In this document: in pieces, positions 43,782 through 52,234 of the stretch | Layout: the number at the start of each line of letters is the position of its first letter | Numbering within the stretch: the first letter of the stretch is position 1 | From: Burkholderia sp. H160 | GTDB taxonomy: Bacteria > Pseudomonadota > Gammaproteobacteria > Burkholderiales > Burkholderiaceae | Reading direction: 5' to 3' | Assembly (NCBI GenBank): GCA_000173575.1 | Contig: ABYL01000002.1 | Location: forward strand, 62,001 to 126,000 | Length of the DNA: 64,000 nucleotides | Translations under genes and position numbers: made by a program | Notes under the pieces: model-generated | Told to the model about the DNA's origin: nothing | The model's input: the letters and a program-made list of their open reading frames with translations, nothing else | The model's database searches: none

Positions 43782-44471
43782 CTACTCCGTATTCAGGTAG
43801 TTTTTTTCCAGGAATTCGGACCTGAAATTTTGTGGCGGCGTGGGAATGTCTGGCCGACCTTCTGGCGTAAAGTCCATGAGATTCCAATACGGCCAAACCG
43901 TGTCAACATGATTCGCCGACAATTCAGTTCCCCAGAAATGAAAAATCTTTCCATCTAACCTCCTGAATACATGCATCACGGGCCATTGCATATCATCAGA
44001 GTCTCCCTGGCATCTGTAATCGGCTTGATACGTAGAGCCCGATCCAGAAACCAGTGCAATCTGCGACCATCCACGTTGTTTGGCCCATGCATTGATTCGA
44101 TCAGCTGGGGCTTTGGCAATCGCTACAAACGCGGCGTGTTGGGTGACTTGATACCAGGTGCGATCAAACCCATCGACCAGCGACGTACAGGAAGGACAGG
44201 GATTGTCCCAGTTCGGTCCGAACATAAATGAGTACAGGAGCAGAGTGTTTTTATCCACAAATAGCTCGGAGAATTTCACACTCCTTCCTATTTTCCCATC
44301 GTTGGCCCATTGGAAAACATAGTCCTCCTTTAACTGTCCGCCTGGGGGAAGATTGCGGCGTCTCTCTGCCACCGATTTTACTTTTTCGACAAGCTCTCGT
44401 TCGTCTTTAAGCAATAAGTCACGCGCATCGCGATACTCTCTGCTTTCGTTTGGATACCGTAGTTCACTCAT
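43782..44471 (-). CDS. DUF899 (thioredoxin-like) family protein, second copy
   Basis: A 229-residue protein, MSELRYPNESREYRDARDLL..., clearly related to the protein at 614-1327. It has the same SREYRDAR start, RRRNLPPGGQLKEDYVF, LLLYSFMFGPNWDNPCPSCT with the two-cysteine site, then VMHVFRRLDGKIFHFWGTEL. A GAGGAGAC ribosome binding site precedes the ATG. Overall divergence between the two copies is large, so this is an old paralogue or was acquired separately. Function is unestablished. It is convergent with the frameshifted SDR gene. Confidence 0.85.
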   Translation of the reverse strand: MSELRYPNESREYRDARDLLLKDERELVEKVKSVAERRRNLPPGGQLKEDYVFQWANDGKIGRSVKFSELFVDKNTLLLYSFMFGPNWDNPCPSCTSLVDGFDRTWYQVTQHAAFVAIAKAPADRINAWAKQRGWSQIALVSGSGSTYQADYRCQGDSDDMQWPVMHVFRRLDGKIFHFWGTELSANHVDTVWPYWNLMDFTPEGRPDIPTPPQNFRSEFLEKNYLNTE

Positions 44472-44713
44472 GTTCGTCTCCTCTGGAAACTGGTATCTGG
44501 GTTCTCCGCTCTGCCGGACACCTTAAACGGCCATGAGGTAGTCTGGAGAGCAGGAAAGCCCAATCCAAGTGTACTCTCAATGGTCACTCAAGGCCGGGCC
44601 GGACGTATTGGCCGGGATGGCCTTGCTTTTCATGAGCCTTGGGATGGAGGCCGGCGGCTAGCAGCTCTGCCGGGCTCTGTCACGTTGGCGATCTGGTCAC
44701 GTAAGATTGCGTG

Positions 44714-45448
44714 ATGAAGAAGACAAAATCGCTTTACCACGGCCACCGATTTCCAGCGGCGGTCATTAGCCACGCGGTTCGGTGGTACTTCCGGTTCCAA
44801 CTCAGCCTGCGTGATATTGAAGAACTGCTGTTCGAGGGCGGTGTCATCGTCAGTTACGAGACGCTCCGCCGCTGGTGCGACAAATTCGGCGCGGGCTTCG
44901 CCCATCGGGTCAAAGCTGCTCGCCGCAAACCTGGCAGCACATGGCATCTTGACGAAGTCTTCGTTACGTTGCGCGGTGAGCCTTATCTGCTTTGGCGGGC
45001 AGTCGACCAGCACGGCGCCGAACTCGACATCCTGCTGCAGAAACGTCGTGATAAGGCTGCAGCGAAGCGCTTCTTCAAACGCGTGCTGGCCGCCTGTCCC
45101 AACGCGCCGCGAAGGATTGTCACCGATCAGTTGCGCAGTTATCCGGCCGCGAAGGCCGAAATTCCCGAACTGGCAAACATCAAACACGTCTTCGTCAAAG
45201 CCTGTGCACGGGTGAACAACCGTGCCGAAAATAGCCATCAACCTACACGTGAGCGTGAGCGCCGGATGCGTGGCTTCCGCGATCCGGATCGCACACAAGC
45301 GTTCTTATCGAGCTTCGGACCGATTCGCCAGCACTTCGCGCTCAAGCGACATTTACTGTGTGCGTCACTCTATCGCAAACAGCTCGCCACACGCTTTGCC
45401 GGGTGGCATCGCATCACTGGGCTCACCCAAGATCCGTCCAATTTCTGA
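44714..45448 (+). CDS. IS6-family transposase
   Basis: A 244-residue DDE transposase of the IS6 (IS26/IS240) family: FPAAVISHAVRWYFRFQLSL, then LRDIEELLFEGGVIVSYETL, WHLDEVFV (first D), IVTDQLRSY (second D) and NNRAENSHQPTRERERRMRG (E). Length is complete for the family. I could not find the expected short terminal inverted repeats on either side, so the element may have lost its ends or is bounded by sequence I cannot recognise. IS6 elements form co-integrates and often border deletions and acquired genes. It lies within the putative island. Confidence 0.9.
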   Translation: MKKTKSLYHGHRFPAAVISHAVRWYFRFQLSLRDIEELLFEGGVIVSYETLRRWCDKFGAGFAHRVKAARRKPGSTWHLDEVFVTLRGEPYLLWRAVDQHGAELDILLQKRRDKAAAKRFFKRVLAACPNAPRRIVTDQLRSYPAAKAEIPELANIKHVFVKACARVNNRAENSHQPTRERERRMRGFRDPDRTQAFLSSFGPIRQHFALKRHLLCASLYRKQLATRFAGWHRITGLTQDPSNF

Positions 45449-45564
45449 GCAAATGTACATCGTGTGCGCACTTGCGTCTCGAAGACCTTAACGTGACAAC
45501 GCCGCGCACAGATATCCTGGCCGACGCGGGCAATGCGTAGATTGATCCAGGCCGGACGCTCAGG

Positions 45565-47349
45565 TCAGGTATCAGGATGGCTCGCGACAAAACTCGTGAA
45601 GGCGTTATACGGAAGCGCAAGCGGCGTCCCGTTGATCATCAGACCGTAGGTCGTATTCCCGCTATCGAGCTCGTAATACATCGCCGACTGTATGTTCTTC
45701 GTCTTTCTCGCCTGATAGTAAGTGAGCAGACGCGAGCTGATGAATTCCGCACGGTACGCCTCGGTTTTCTCGGGTCCCGTGTTCCACTCCGAAAGCACGA
45801 ACGGAACGCCATATCGGGCCTTGCAGTAGGTGGGCAAATCGAAACCGGGACCGGAGCCGTCGGAGCCGATATCGAAGATGTCGCCGTACACCTCGTAGTT
45901 GTGCCAGGTAGTCAGATCCCACCGCACGGTCGGATAGCCACTCGTCCCATCGGGCTGCTTGCCATCCCACAGAGCGTCGGATGCGCCGGTATCCGCGACG
46001 CAAAAATTCACGCCGCATAGGGCATTCGCCTGCACCGACTTGACCCCGTCGATCATGCCGCGCATCGCGCCGCGCATCAGCGGCCAGATTGCGTTGTTGA
46101 AGTCGACCGCGCTCGTTCCCGCGGAGCTGGAATCGCGAATGATCCCGCTTGCACGCGTCAGCTCGTTGCCGCATTCATACATGGTCACGCCGTGCGGCCG
46201 CAATGCGTTGGCGACCGTCACCGCGCGATTGAAGCTCTGTGTATAGGCCGCCGATTCGCTCGTGAAGAGGTTGCCGTTGCTGTCGTACATGCCGATGTCG
46301 ATCAGCACGAAAAGATTCAAGCCCTCTGGCTGGAATGCTTGCGCCAACGCCACGACCGCGGCGAGTTGCGGCGGGTAGTCCGTACAGCCGAGCCGGTACG
46401 TCGAGCAGCCGAGCGTTTTCATGATCGACACCACCTGCGTCGTCGAATAGGGGTAGTCGTAATGCCCGTTGATACCGTGAAACGAGCCGGCTGGCGCCGC
46501 GCTCGCGCTGCGCGGATCGGCGCACGGCAGCCATTGATCGGCGTCGGCGCAGACATAGAACTGACCGCCGGTAGCCTGTGCCCAGAACTTGCCGCCGTAC
46601 CACAGCAGAAGCGCCGCATTCGACATCGAGCCGACAGCGCTCCGATTGCGGTATACGACGCCGCTCACAAGGGTCCACATCCCGCCGAGTTTGTCGATCA
46701 GATACGACGCGGGCGGGATCGAAGTGCCGTCGGCGGAGGTACCGCCCAAACGTGGGTCATTGCTCGCTTGCCATCCCGAACCATTCCATGCGTAAAACTG
46801 ACCGCCTGTTCCCTCGTGATAGATCACGCCCCCGTACCAGAGGATCAGCGAGACGTTGTAGGTGTTGCCCGCTGCGACCCCGTTCCGGTAGACAGAGCCG
46901 CCGACCAGGGTCCACGACGCGTTCTGACTGTCGAAGATCACCGTCGCCGGCGGAATGGTCGTGTTCTGTGGCGAAGCGGTCGAAGCGTTGCTGGACGATC
47001 CTGAACTCGAGCCCGATGAAGAGCCGGAGGTGTCGCCCGAGGTCGAGCCCGACGTATCGATGGACACCGTTCCACTCGAGGGTGCCGGCGGCGAGCCGTT
47101 CACGACTGTCGCGCTTCCCGTCGAGGTTGTAATACCGGACGTGGTCGTGCCCGTCGAGGTCACGATGCCGGAGGTTGTCGTGCCCGTAGAGGGGGCTGCC
47201 GCCGTGCCCGACGGACTCGCGGCATTGCCCGTGGAAGACGCGCCGGCATTCGCATTGCCACTACCACTACCACCGCCGCCGCATGCGCTCAATACGGCAC
47301 TGCCGCCGAGCGCAGTGAGACAACCAAGAAACGGACGTCGTGCAATCAT
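45565..47349 (-). CDS. Secreted lipoprotein with two tandem repeats and a glycoside hydrolase-like barrel
   Basis: A 594-residue exported protein. The start at 47349 gives MIARRPFLGCLTALGGSAVL followed by LSAC, a lipobox with an RR leader (possible Tat export). A long Ser/Thr/Gly linker (about residues 28-130) precedes two copies of a 70-residue module; each starts IPPA, contains WTLV.G.VYRN and YGG..., and ends DPR. The C-terminal TIM-barrel-like domain carries YECGNELT and PFVLSEWNTG, which fit the acid/base and nucleophile glutamates of clan GH-A glycosidases. The polysaccharide substrate is unknown, and I do not recognise an exact GH family. Confidence 0.72.
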   Translation of the reverse strand: MIARRPFLGCLTALGGSAVLSACGGGGSGSGNANAGASSTGNAASPSGTAAAPSTGTTTSGIVTSTGTTTSGITTSTGSATVVNGSPPAPSSGTVSIDTSGSTSGDTSGSSSGSSSGSSSNASTASPQNTTIPPATVIFDSQNASWTLVGGSVYRNGVAAGNTYNVSLILWYGGVIYHEGTGGQFYAWNGSGWQASNDPRLGGTSADGTSIPPASYLIDKLGGMWTLVSGVVYRNRSAVGSMSNAALLLWYGGKFWAQATGGQFYVCADADQWLPCADPRSASAAPAGSFHGINGHYDYPYSTTQVVSIMKTLGCSTYRLGCTDYPPQLAAVVALAQAFQPEGLNLFVLIDIGMYDSNGNLFTSESAAYTQSFNRAVTVANALRPHGVTMYECGNELTRASGIIRDSSSAGTSAVDFNNAIWPLMRGAMRGMIDGVKSVQANALCGVNFCVADTGASDALWDGKQPDGTSGYPTVRWDLTTWHNYEVYGDIFDIGSDGSGPGFDLPTYCKARYGVPFVLSEWNTGPEKTEAYRAEFISSRLLTYYQARKTKNIQSAMYYELDSGNTTYGLMINGTPLALPYNAFTSFVASHPDT

Positions 47350-47710
47350 GACAATAGAGCAGGCTGCCGCGAGGCAGCCCACAAAAAATCTGCAGAGAAG
47401 TTCTGGAGTCCTGCGGATCGCGAGTGCGTCTCGTGAACCAGTCAGGACATTCGATGCGCGGCCGTGCGCGGTCTTTCGTTGCGACCGTTCACTGCGTCCG
47501 GCAAGTCATGCTTGTCTTTCGGCACCGGCAACGCGTGGGAGCAGGGTTGTGCGGAAATAAAATCGTTTTTCTCGCAGTAGACGAACTGCGGGCAGATTTC
47601 ACTCTCCGCTGGGGGCTTGGGAATGGGACGTGGTTTGCGACCACCGCGGCGAATCGATGACGGCGGCCGTATGTTCCTGACAGTCGTAGACGTCGGCAGG
47701 GGCGTTCCGC
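47350..47710. other. Intergenic region between the glycosidase-like gene and acoR
   Basis: About 360 bases between two genes on the same strand (minus), downstream of acoR and upstream of the lipoprotein gene. The open frames here are shadows. It should hold the lipoprotein promoter; I could not identify it or a terminator for acoR. Confidence 0.4.
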
Positions 47711-49648
47711 CTATGTGCGATGTGGCCCTACGATGCCCAGCCGCGCGATGCGCCGGTAAAGTGTCGCGCGAGAGATGCCCAAAGCCAGCGCGGCGGCGTT
47801 CGGCCGCCAGTGGCAACGGGTGAGTGCCGCGACAATCCGTGCGCGTTCCTCGTCGTCGCTTGCCGGCGACGTGGAGTTCACCGGGAGAACCGCCGTGTCG
47901 GCGGGTGCGAGTTGTGCCGCGAAATCCGGCGACACGTGCCGCAACTCGACGCGAGCCGAATCGCAGATCGCGCACGCATAGCGCAGCACGTTGCGCAGCT
48001 GCCGGATGTTGCCGGGCCACGCGCAAGCGGCAAGACGCTCGGCGAGCTGCGGATCGAGGATCAGCACGTGGTTGGCCGCCTGTGCTTCCTCGTTGAACAC
48101 CGCGTCGATCACATCGCGGATGTCGGTGCGCTCCCGTAGCGGCGGTATCCGCAGCGTCGCGCCGCTCAAGCGATAGTAGAGATCTTCGCGGAACGATCCG
48201 GCCCCGACCATCTGTATGAGATCGCGGTGCGTTGCGCAGATCACTTCGATATCGACGCGCACCGGCGTATCGCCGCCGAGCGGCACCACTTCGCCTTCGG
48301 CGAGCACACGCAACAGGCGTGTTTGCAGGCCGAGCGGCATGTCGCCGATTTCATCGAGAAACAGCGTGCCGCCATGCGCGAGCGCGATCTTGCCGCGCGC
48401 GCCACGGCTGCGCGCGCCGGTGAACGCACCCGGCGCATAGCCGAACAGTTCGCTCTCGATCAGCGTCTCCGGAATCGCGCCGCAATTCACGGCGACGAAC
48501 GGCCGGGTCCGCCGCGAACCCGAGTCGTGCACGGCGCGCGCGAACACCTCCTTGCCGACGCCGGTTTCGCCGAGCAGCAGAACCGGCAGCCGCTTGCCGG
48601 CGATCCGCAACGCGACTTCCGCGTTGCGCGCGATCCGTTGGTCCGAACTGTTCAAAAAACGGCTCATCGCGCCGATGCTGCTGTCCGCGTGCTCGCCAGC
48701 CCGAACCGCGAGCAGCGGACGAGCCGCGCGTCGCATGGGAGCGCGAATGCGCGCGTACAGCATCGCGCCGGTCGCGCGCAGCCGCAGCGCCACGATCATG
48801 TCGGTGCGCGCGACGTCGTGCAGACGGACCTCGGACGTATCGAATATCTCGTCGATGTGACGCGGACCGTCGAGGCCCGCGATGCTCTCGTGCGCCTTGC
48901 GGTTCGCCGCGGCAATGTTGCCGCATTCGTCGAAGGCGATCAGCACTTCGGGCTGCGCTTCGACGAAATGGCGGCTCTGATGGCCGAACAGGATCCAGTG
49001 CTGCGCGCTCTGATTCAGGAAGTAGCCATCCTCGATCAAACTCGCGCTTTGCCGCACCAGCTGAAACACCAGCCCCTGGCTGTCGCGGTTGTCAGGCGAG
49101 CGAATTGCCGATGCATCGAGCACGCCGATCAACTCGCCGGTCGGCGCGAAGATCGGCGAAGCGCTGCACGTGAGCGTCGTGAACGCGGCCCGAAAGTGAT
49201 CGGTCTTGTGCACCGTGATCGGCGCGAGATCGGTCAGCACATTCGCAATGCCGCACGTGCCTTCTTCGCGCTCGGACCAGCATGAGCCGATATACAGCCC
49301 CGCGTGCTTGAAATCGTTGCGCCGGTCGCGGTCGATCCGGTAGTCGATCGTGACGCCGTGCGCGTCGGACAGCATCACGCAATAGTCGGCGACACGAATC
49401 ATCTCGTGCAGCCGCGTCAGGCACTGGCCCGACGCGCGCAGAAACGCTTCCTCCTTGCCCTGGACTTCACGCAGTTCCGCGGACGACAGCACACGCGGCC
49501 CGATCACGGAACTTGGGTCGAGCCGGTACTGCTCGTACGAACGCTGCCACGACGACACGAGGCGCGGTGAATTGGCCGGCGCGGGCAAGCGTCCTTCGAT
49601 GGCGCCGCGGACGCGATCGACGTGCTGAGTTTGAGAAACGTAGGGCAT
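47711..49648 (-). CDS. acoR: Sigma-54-dependent activator of acetoin catabolism
   Basis: A 645-residue enhancer-binding protein. The start at 49648 (MPYVSQTQHVDRVRGAIEGR) follows CTGGAGCC; the longer frame upstream is a shadow. The N-terminal GAF-type sensor (about 70-200) contains the ERE(E)GTCGIAN block of the AcoR group, followed by a PAS-like region and an AAA+ domain with Walker A GETGVGKE and the sigma-54 contact motif GAFTGA. The C-terminal Fis-type HTH (NAAALALGISRATLYRRIAR) binds upstream sites. It is divergent from acoXABC-lipA, with a sigma-54 promoter and a TGAGAC palindrome in the shared region. Acetoin is the expected inducer. Confidence 0.93.
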   Translation of the reverse strand: MPYVSQTQHVDRVRGAIEGRLPAPANSPRLVSSWQRSYEQYRLDPSSVIGPRVLSSAELREVQGKEEAFLRASGQCLTRLHEMIRVADYCVMLSDAHGVTIDYRIDRDRRNDFKHAGLYIGSCWSEREEGTCGIANVLTDLAPITVHKTDHFRAAFTTLTCSASPIFAPTGELIGVLDASAIRSPDNRDSQGLVFQLVRQSASLIEDGYFLNQSAQHWILFGHQSRHFVEAQPEVLIAFDECGNIAAANRKAHESIAGLDGPRHIDEIFDTSEVRLHDVARTDMIVALRLRATGAMLYARIRAPMRRAARPLLAVRAGEHADSSIGAMSRFLNSSDQRIARNAEVALRIAGKRLPVLLLGETGVGKEVFARAVHDSGSRRTRPFVAVNCGAIPETLIESELFGYAPGAFTGARSRGARGKIALAHGGTLFLDEIGDMPLGLQTRLLRVLAEGEVVPLGGDTPVRVDIEVICATHRDLIQMVGAGSFREDLYYRLSGATLRIPPLRERTDIRDVIDAVFNEEAQAANHVLILDPQLAERLAACAWPGNIRQLRNVLRYACAICDSARVELRHVSPDFAAQLAPADTAVLPVNSTSPASDDEERARIVAALTRCHWRPNAAALALGISRATLYRRIARLGIVGPHRT

Positions 49649-49745
49649 GGCCGGCTCCAGACGCGCGACACCGAGTAGGGCGAGTCCCTGTCTTGTAGCA
49701 CATCCGCCATGAGCAATCACATTGCGGCGCAGCACGTGAGATGCA

Positions 49746-49761
49746 TGAGACGAACGTCTCA
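49746..49761. promoter_or_regulatory. Probable AcoR upstream activating site
   Basis: TGAGAC-GAAC-GTCTCA, a perfect 6-bp inverted repeat about 230 bases upstream of the sigma-54 promoter. A further half-site, TGAGAC, lies at 49869-49874. A Fis-type activator would bind as a dimer here and loop to the promoter. It lies 98 bases from the acoR start codon. Confidence 0.6.
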
Positions 49762-49984
49762 GAGACTCGCGAGACACTGGTTTCATCGAGCGAAGCCTTG
49801 TCAGGCGCGGTACTTCGCAAGCGCTGCGGCGCGCTTCGAGCGGTGCGCAGTTGCGTGGGACGTGCTCGTGAGACACAGTGAACCGCGCAACGCAGGTCTG
49901 TTGAACGCGGTAGCGAACACCAGACCTTCGTGTCTGCCCTTTGAATACGACGCTTTCGGCGCGTGAGCACGGCGCGCACGTAAC

Positions 49985-50001
49985 TGGCCCGACCTTTGCG
50001 G
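49985..50001 (+). promoter_or_regulatory. Sigma-54 promoter of acoXABC-lipA
   Basis: TGGCCCGACCTTTGCGG: the essential GG (49986-49987) and GC (49998-49999) are separated by exactly 10 bases, close to the TGGCAC-N5-TTGCA consensus. It lies about 75 bases before the acoX start and is fully in line with control by AcoR. Confidence 0.75.
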
Positions 50002-50075
50002 TATCGCTGGCAGACGAAAGCAAACGTGCAAGCAAACGCAGAAGCGATCGCGCTTCGCGCACAGGAGACAAGCCA

Positions 50076-51158
50076 GTGTCATCGCCCATCACCGTCGGCG
50101 TGATCGCGAATCCCGCATCGGGCCGTGATATTCGACGCCTCACTACGCACGCTTCGGTGTTTCCGACCGCTGAGAAAGCGAACATGGTCGTGCGCCTGCT
50201 CGCGGGCCTCGGCATGCTCGGCGTCGCTCGCGTACTGACGTTACGCGACCGCACCGGCGTCGCTGCCTTGGTGCTGCGCGCGCTCGAAACGCATGCGGCC
50301 GTGGCCGAGCCGCAGCCGTGGCCCAGCGTCGAATTCCTCGATTTGCCGATCACGGACAGCGTGACGGACACCCACTCGGGTGTCGCGCGGATGGTCGCGA
50401 TGGGCGTCGATCTGATCGCGGTGCTCGGCGGCGACGGCACACATCGCGCGGTTGCCGCGCATTGCGGCGAGGTGCCGCTGCTGACGCTGTCGACGGGGAC
50501 CAACAACGCGTTTCCGGAATTGCGCGAAGCGACGGTGGCCGGCCTCGCGGGCGCGCTCGCCGCTGCGGAGCTGGTGCCGCCCGCTGTCGCGCTGACGCGC
50601 AACAAGCGTCTCGTGGTCCGCTGCGTCGCGGGACCGAACAAGGGGCGCGAGGAGATCGCGCTGGTCGATGTGTGCGTGAGCCGGCAGCGTTTCATCGGCG
50701 CGCGTGCCGTCTCCGAGCCGGCGGACATCGATGCGCTCTTTCTCACGTTCGCAGCACCCGACGGTATCGGCCTGTCGTCGATTGGCGGCGCGTGGGCGCC
50801 GGTCGAGCGCAGCGCGCCGTACGGGCTGCATCTGACGTTCGCGCGCGCGGGCGAATCTGGCGTGCCGATCTTCGCGCCGCTGGCGCCGGGCCGCGTCGAT
50901 CAGGTGACGATGCGCACCTGCGAACGCTTCGAAGCCGGCTGCTGGACGCCGCTGCACACGGAACAAGGCACGCTCGCCTTCGACGGCGAGCGCGAGATCG
51001 AGCTCGAACGGGACGACCGCTATGAGATCGCGCTCGACTGGGCGGGACCGCTGACCGTAAATGTGAGCCGCACGCTGCGCTATTGCGCGTCGCGGCAGTT
51101 GATGCGCGAAGCGGCAGCGCGTCGGGACTCATCAACCCAGCAGGAAACGAACCCCTGA
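50076..51158 (+). CDS. acoX: Acetoin catabolism protein AcoX (NAD kinase-like)
   Basis: A 360-residue protein of the ATP-NAD kinase-like family, first gene of the acetoin operon. The GTG start at 50076 (VSSPITVGVIANPASGRDIR) has AGGAGA upstream and follows the sigma-54 promoter; the frame before it has no support. The kinase-like motifs GVIANPASGRD, AVLGGDGTHRAVAAHCGEVP and LSTGTNNAFPELREAT are intact. The role of AcoX in acetoin metabolism is not settled; it is present in many aco operons but not always needed. acoA follows 55 bases downstream. Confidence 0.92.
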   Translation: MSSPITVGVIANPASGRDIRRLTTHASVFPTAEKANMVVRLLAGLGMLGVARVLTLRDRTGVAALVLRALETHAAVAEPQPWPSVEFLDLPITDSVTDTHSGVARMVAMGVDLIAVLGGDGTHRAVAAHCGEVPLLTLSTGTNNAFPELREATVAGLAGALAAAELVPPAVALTRNKRLVVRCVAGPNKGREEIALVDVCVSRQRFIGARAVSEPADIDALFLTFAAPDGIGLSSIGGAWAPVERSAPYGLHLTFARAGESGVPIFAPLAPGRVDQVTMRTCERFEAGCWTPLHTEQGTLAFDGEREIELERDDRYEIALDWAGPLTVNVSRTLRYCASRQLMREAAARRDSSTQQETNP

Positions 51159-51213
51159 AGCAATGCTGGCTGAAGTAGCAGTGACCATCGAGATCATTCC
51201 AAGGAGACACACC

Positions 51214-52197
51214 ATGTCTGTTTCGACGCAGTTGAGCAAGGAAAAGCTGCTGGAAGCGTATCGGATGATGCGCACGATCCGCGAGTTCGAGGAGCGTCTG
51301 CACGTCGAATTCGCCACCGGCGAAATACCCGGCTTCGTGCATCTGTATGCCGGCGAGGAGGCGTCGGCGGTCGGCACGATGATGCATCTGAACGATGCGG
51401 ACTATGTCGCGACCACACACCGTGGTCATGGCCACTGCATCGCGAAAGGCGTCGACGTGCGCGGCATGATGGCCGAAATCTACGGCCGCAGCACCGGCGT
51501 GTGTCGCGGCAAGGGCGGCTCGATGCACATTGCCGATCTGTCGAAGGGGATGCTCGGTGCCAACGGCATCGTCGGCGCGGGTGGTCCGCTCGTGTGCGGC
51601 GCGGCACTCGCGGCGAAGCTCAGGAACACCGGCGGAGTGGGCGTGTGCTTCTTCGGGGACGGTGCGTCGAACCAGGGCGTGATCTTCGAATCGATGAACC
51701 TGGCGTCCGTATGGCGCCTGCCGACGATCTTCGTTGCCGAGAACAACGGCTATGCGGAGGCGACCTCGTCGACCTGGTCGGTCGCGGCCGACAACATCGC
51801 CGACCGCGCGAGCGGCTTTGGCATGCCCGGGGTGATCGTCGACGGCTTCGATTTCTTCGCGGTGCACGAAGCGCTTGGCGCCGCGATCGAGCGCGCTCGC
51901 GACGGCGGCGGCCCGACGCTCGTCGAGGTGAAGCTTTCCCGCTATTTCGGTCACTTCGAAGGCGATGCGCAAACGTATCGCGCGCCCGGTGAAGTGCAGA
52001 AGCTGCGCGACGAAAAGGACTGCCTGAAGCGCTTCGAGGAGCGCGTGATGCGCGCCGAAATGCTCAGCGCCGACGAACTGCGCGGCATCGATGCCAAGGT
52101 GAAGCAGTTGATCGACGGCGCGGTGACGGAAGCGAAGGCCGCGCCGTTGCCGAGCGCCGCGGACCTGCTGACCGACGTCTACGTGTCCTATCCGTAA
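51214..52197 (+). CDS. acoA: Acetoin dehydrogenase E1 component, alpha subunit
   Basis: A 327-residue thiamine diphosphate-dependent subunit that cleaves acetoin together with AcoB. The start at 51214 follows AAGGAG. E1-alpha motifs are RTIREFEERLHVEFATGEIP, DYVATTHRGHGHCIAKGVDV, GRSTGVCRGKGGSMHIADLS, and the ThDP motif GDGASNQGVIFESMNLASVW ending in NNGYAE. RYFGHFEGDAQTYR replaces the phosphorylation-loop region of pyruvate dehydrogenases and is typical of AcoA. It is the second gene of the operon. Confidence 0.95.
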   Translation: MSVSTQLSKEKLLEAYRMMRTIREFEERLHVEFATGEIPGFVHLYAGEEASAVGTMMHLNDADYVATTHRGHGHCIAKGVDVRGMMAEIYGRSTGVCRGKGGSMHIADLSKGMLGANGIVGAGGPLVCGAALAAKLRNTGGVGVCFFGDGASNQGVIFESMNLASVWRLPTIFVAENNGYAEATSSTWSVAADNIADRASGFGMPGVIVDGFDFFAVHEALGAAIERARDGGGPTLVEVKLSRYFGHFEGDAQTYRAPGEVQKLRDEKDCLKRFEERVMRAEMLSADELRGIDAKVKQLIDGAVTEAKAAPLPSAADLLTDVYVSYP

Positions 52198-52234
52198 TCC
52201 ACAGCGCGGACCATTCAATCTTCAGGAGACAGTC

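Noticed and set aside
44472-45564. Terminal inverted repeats and target duplication of the IS6 element
   Set aside because: No matching pair of short terminal repeats was found by reading both flanks, so element ends are not annotated.
47711-50746. A 1,011-codon frame extending acoR upstream into acoX
   Set aside because: The extension lies antisense to acoX and covers the sigma-54 promoter. The start at 49648 has a ribosome binding site.
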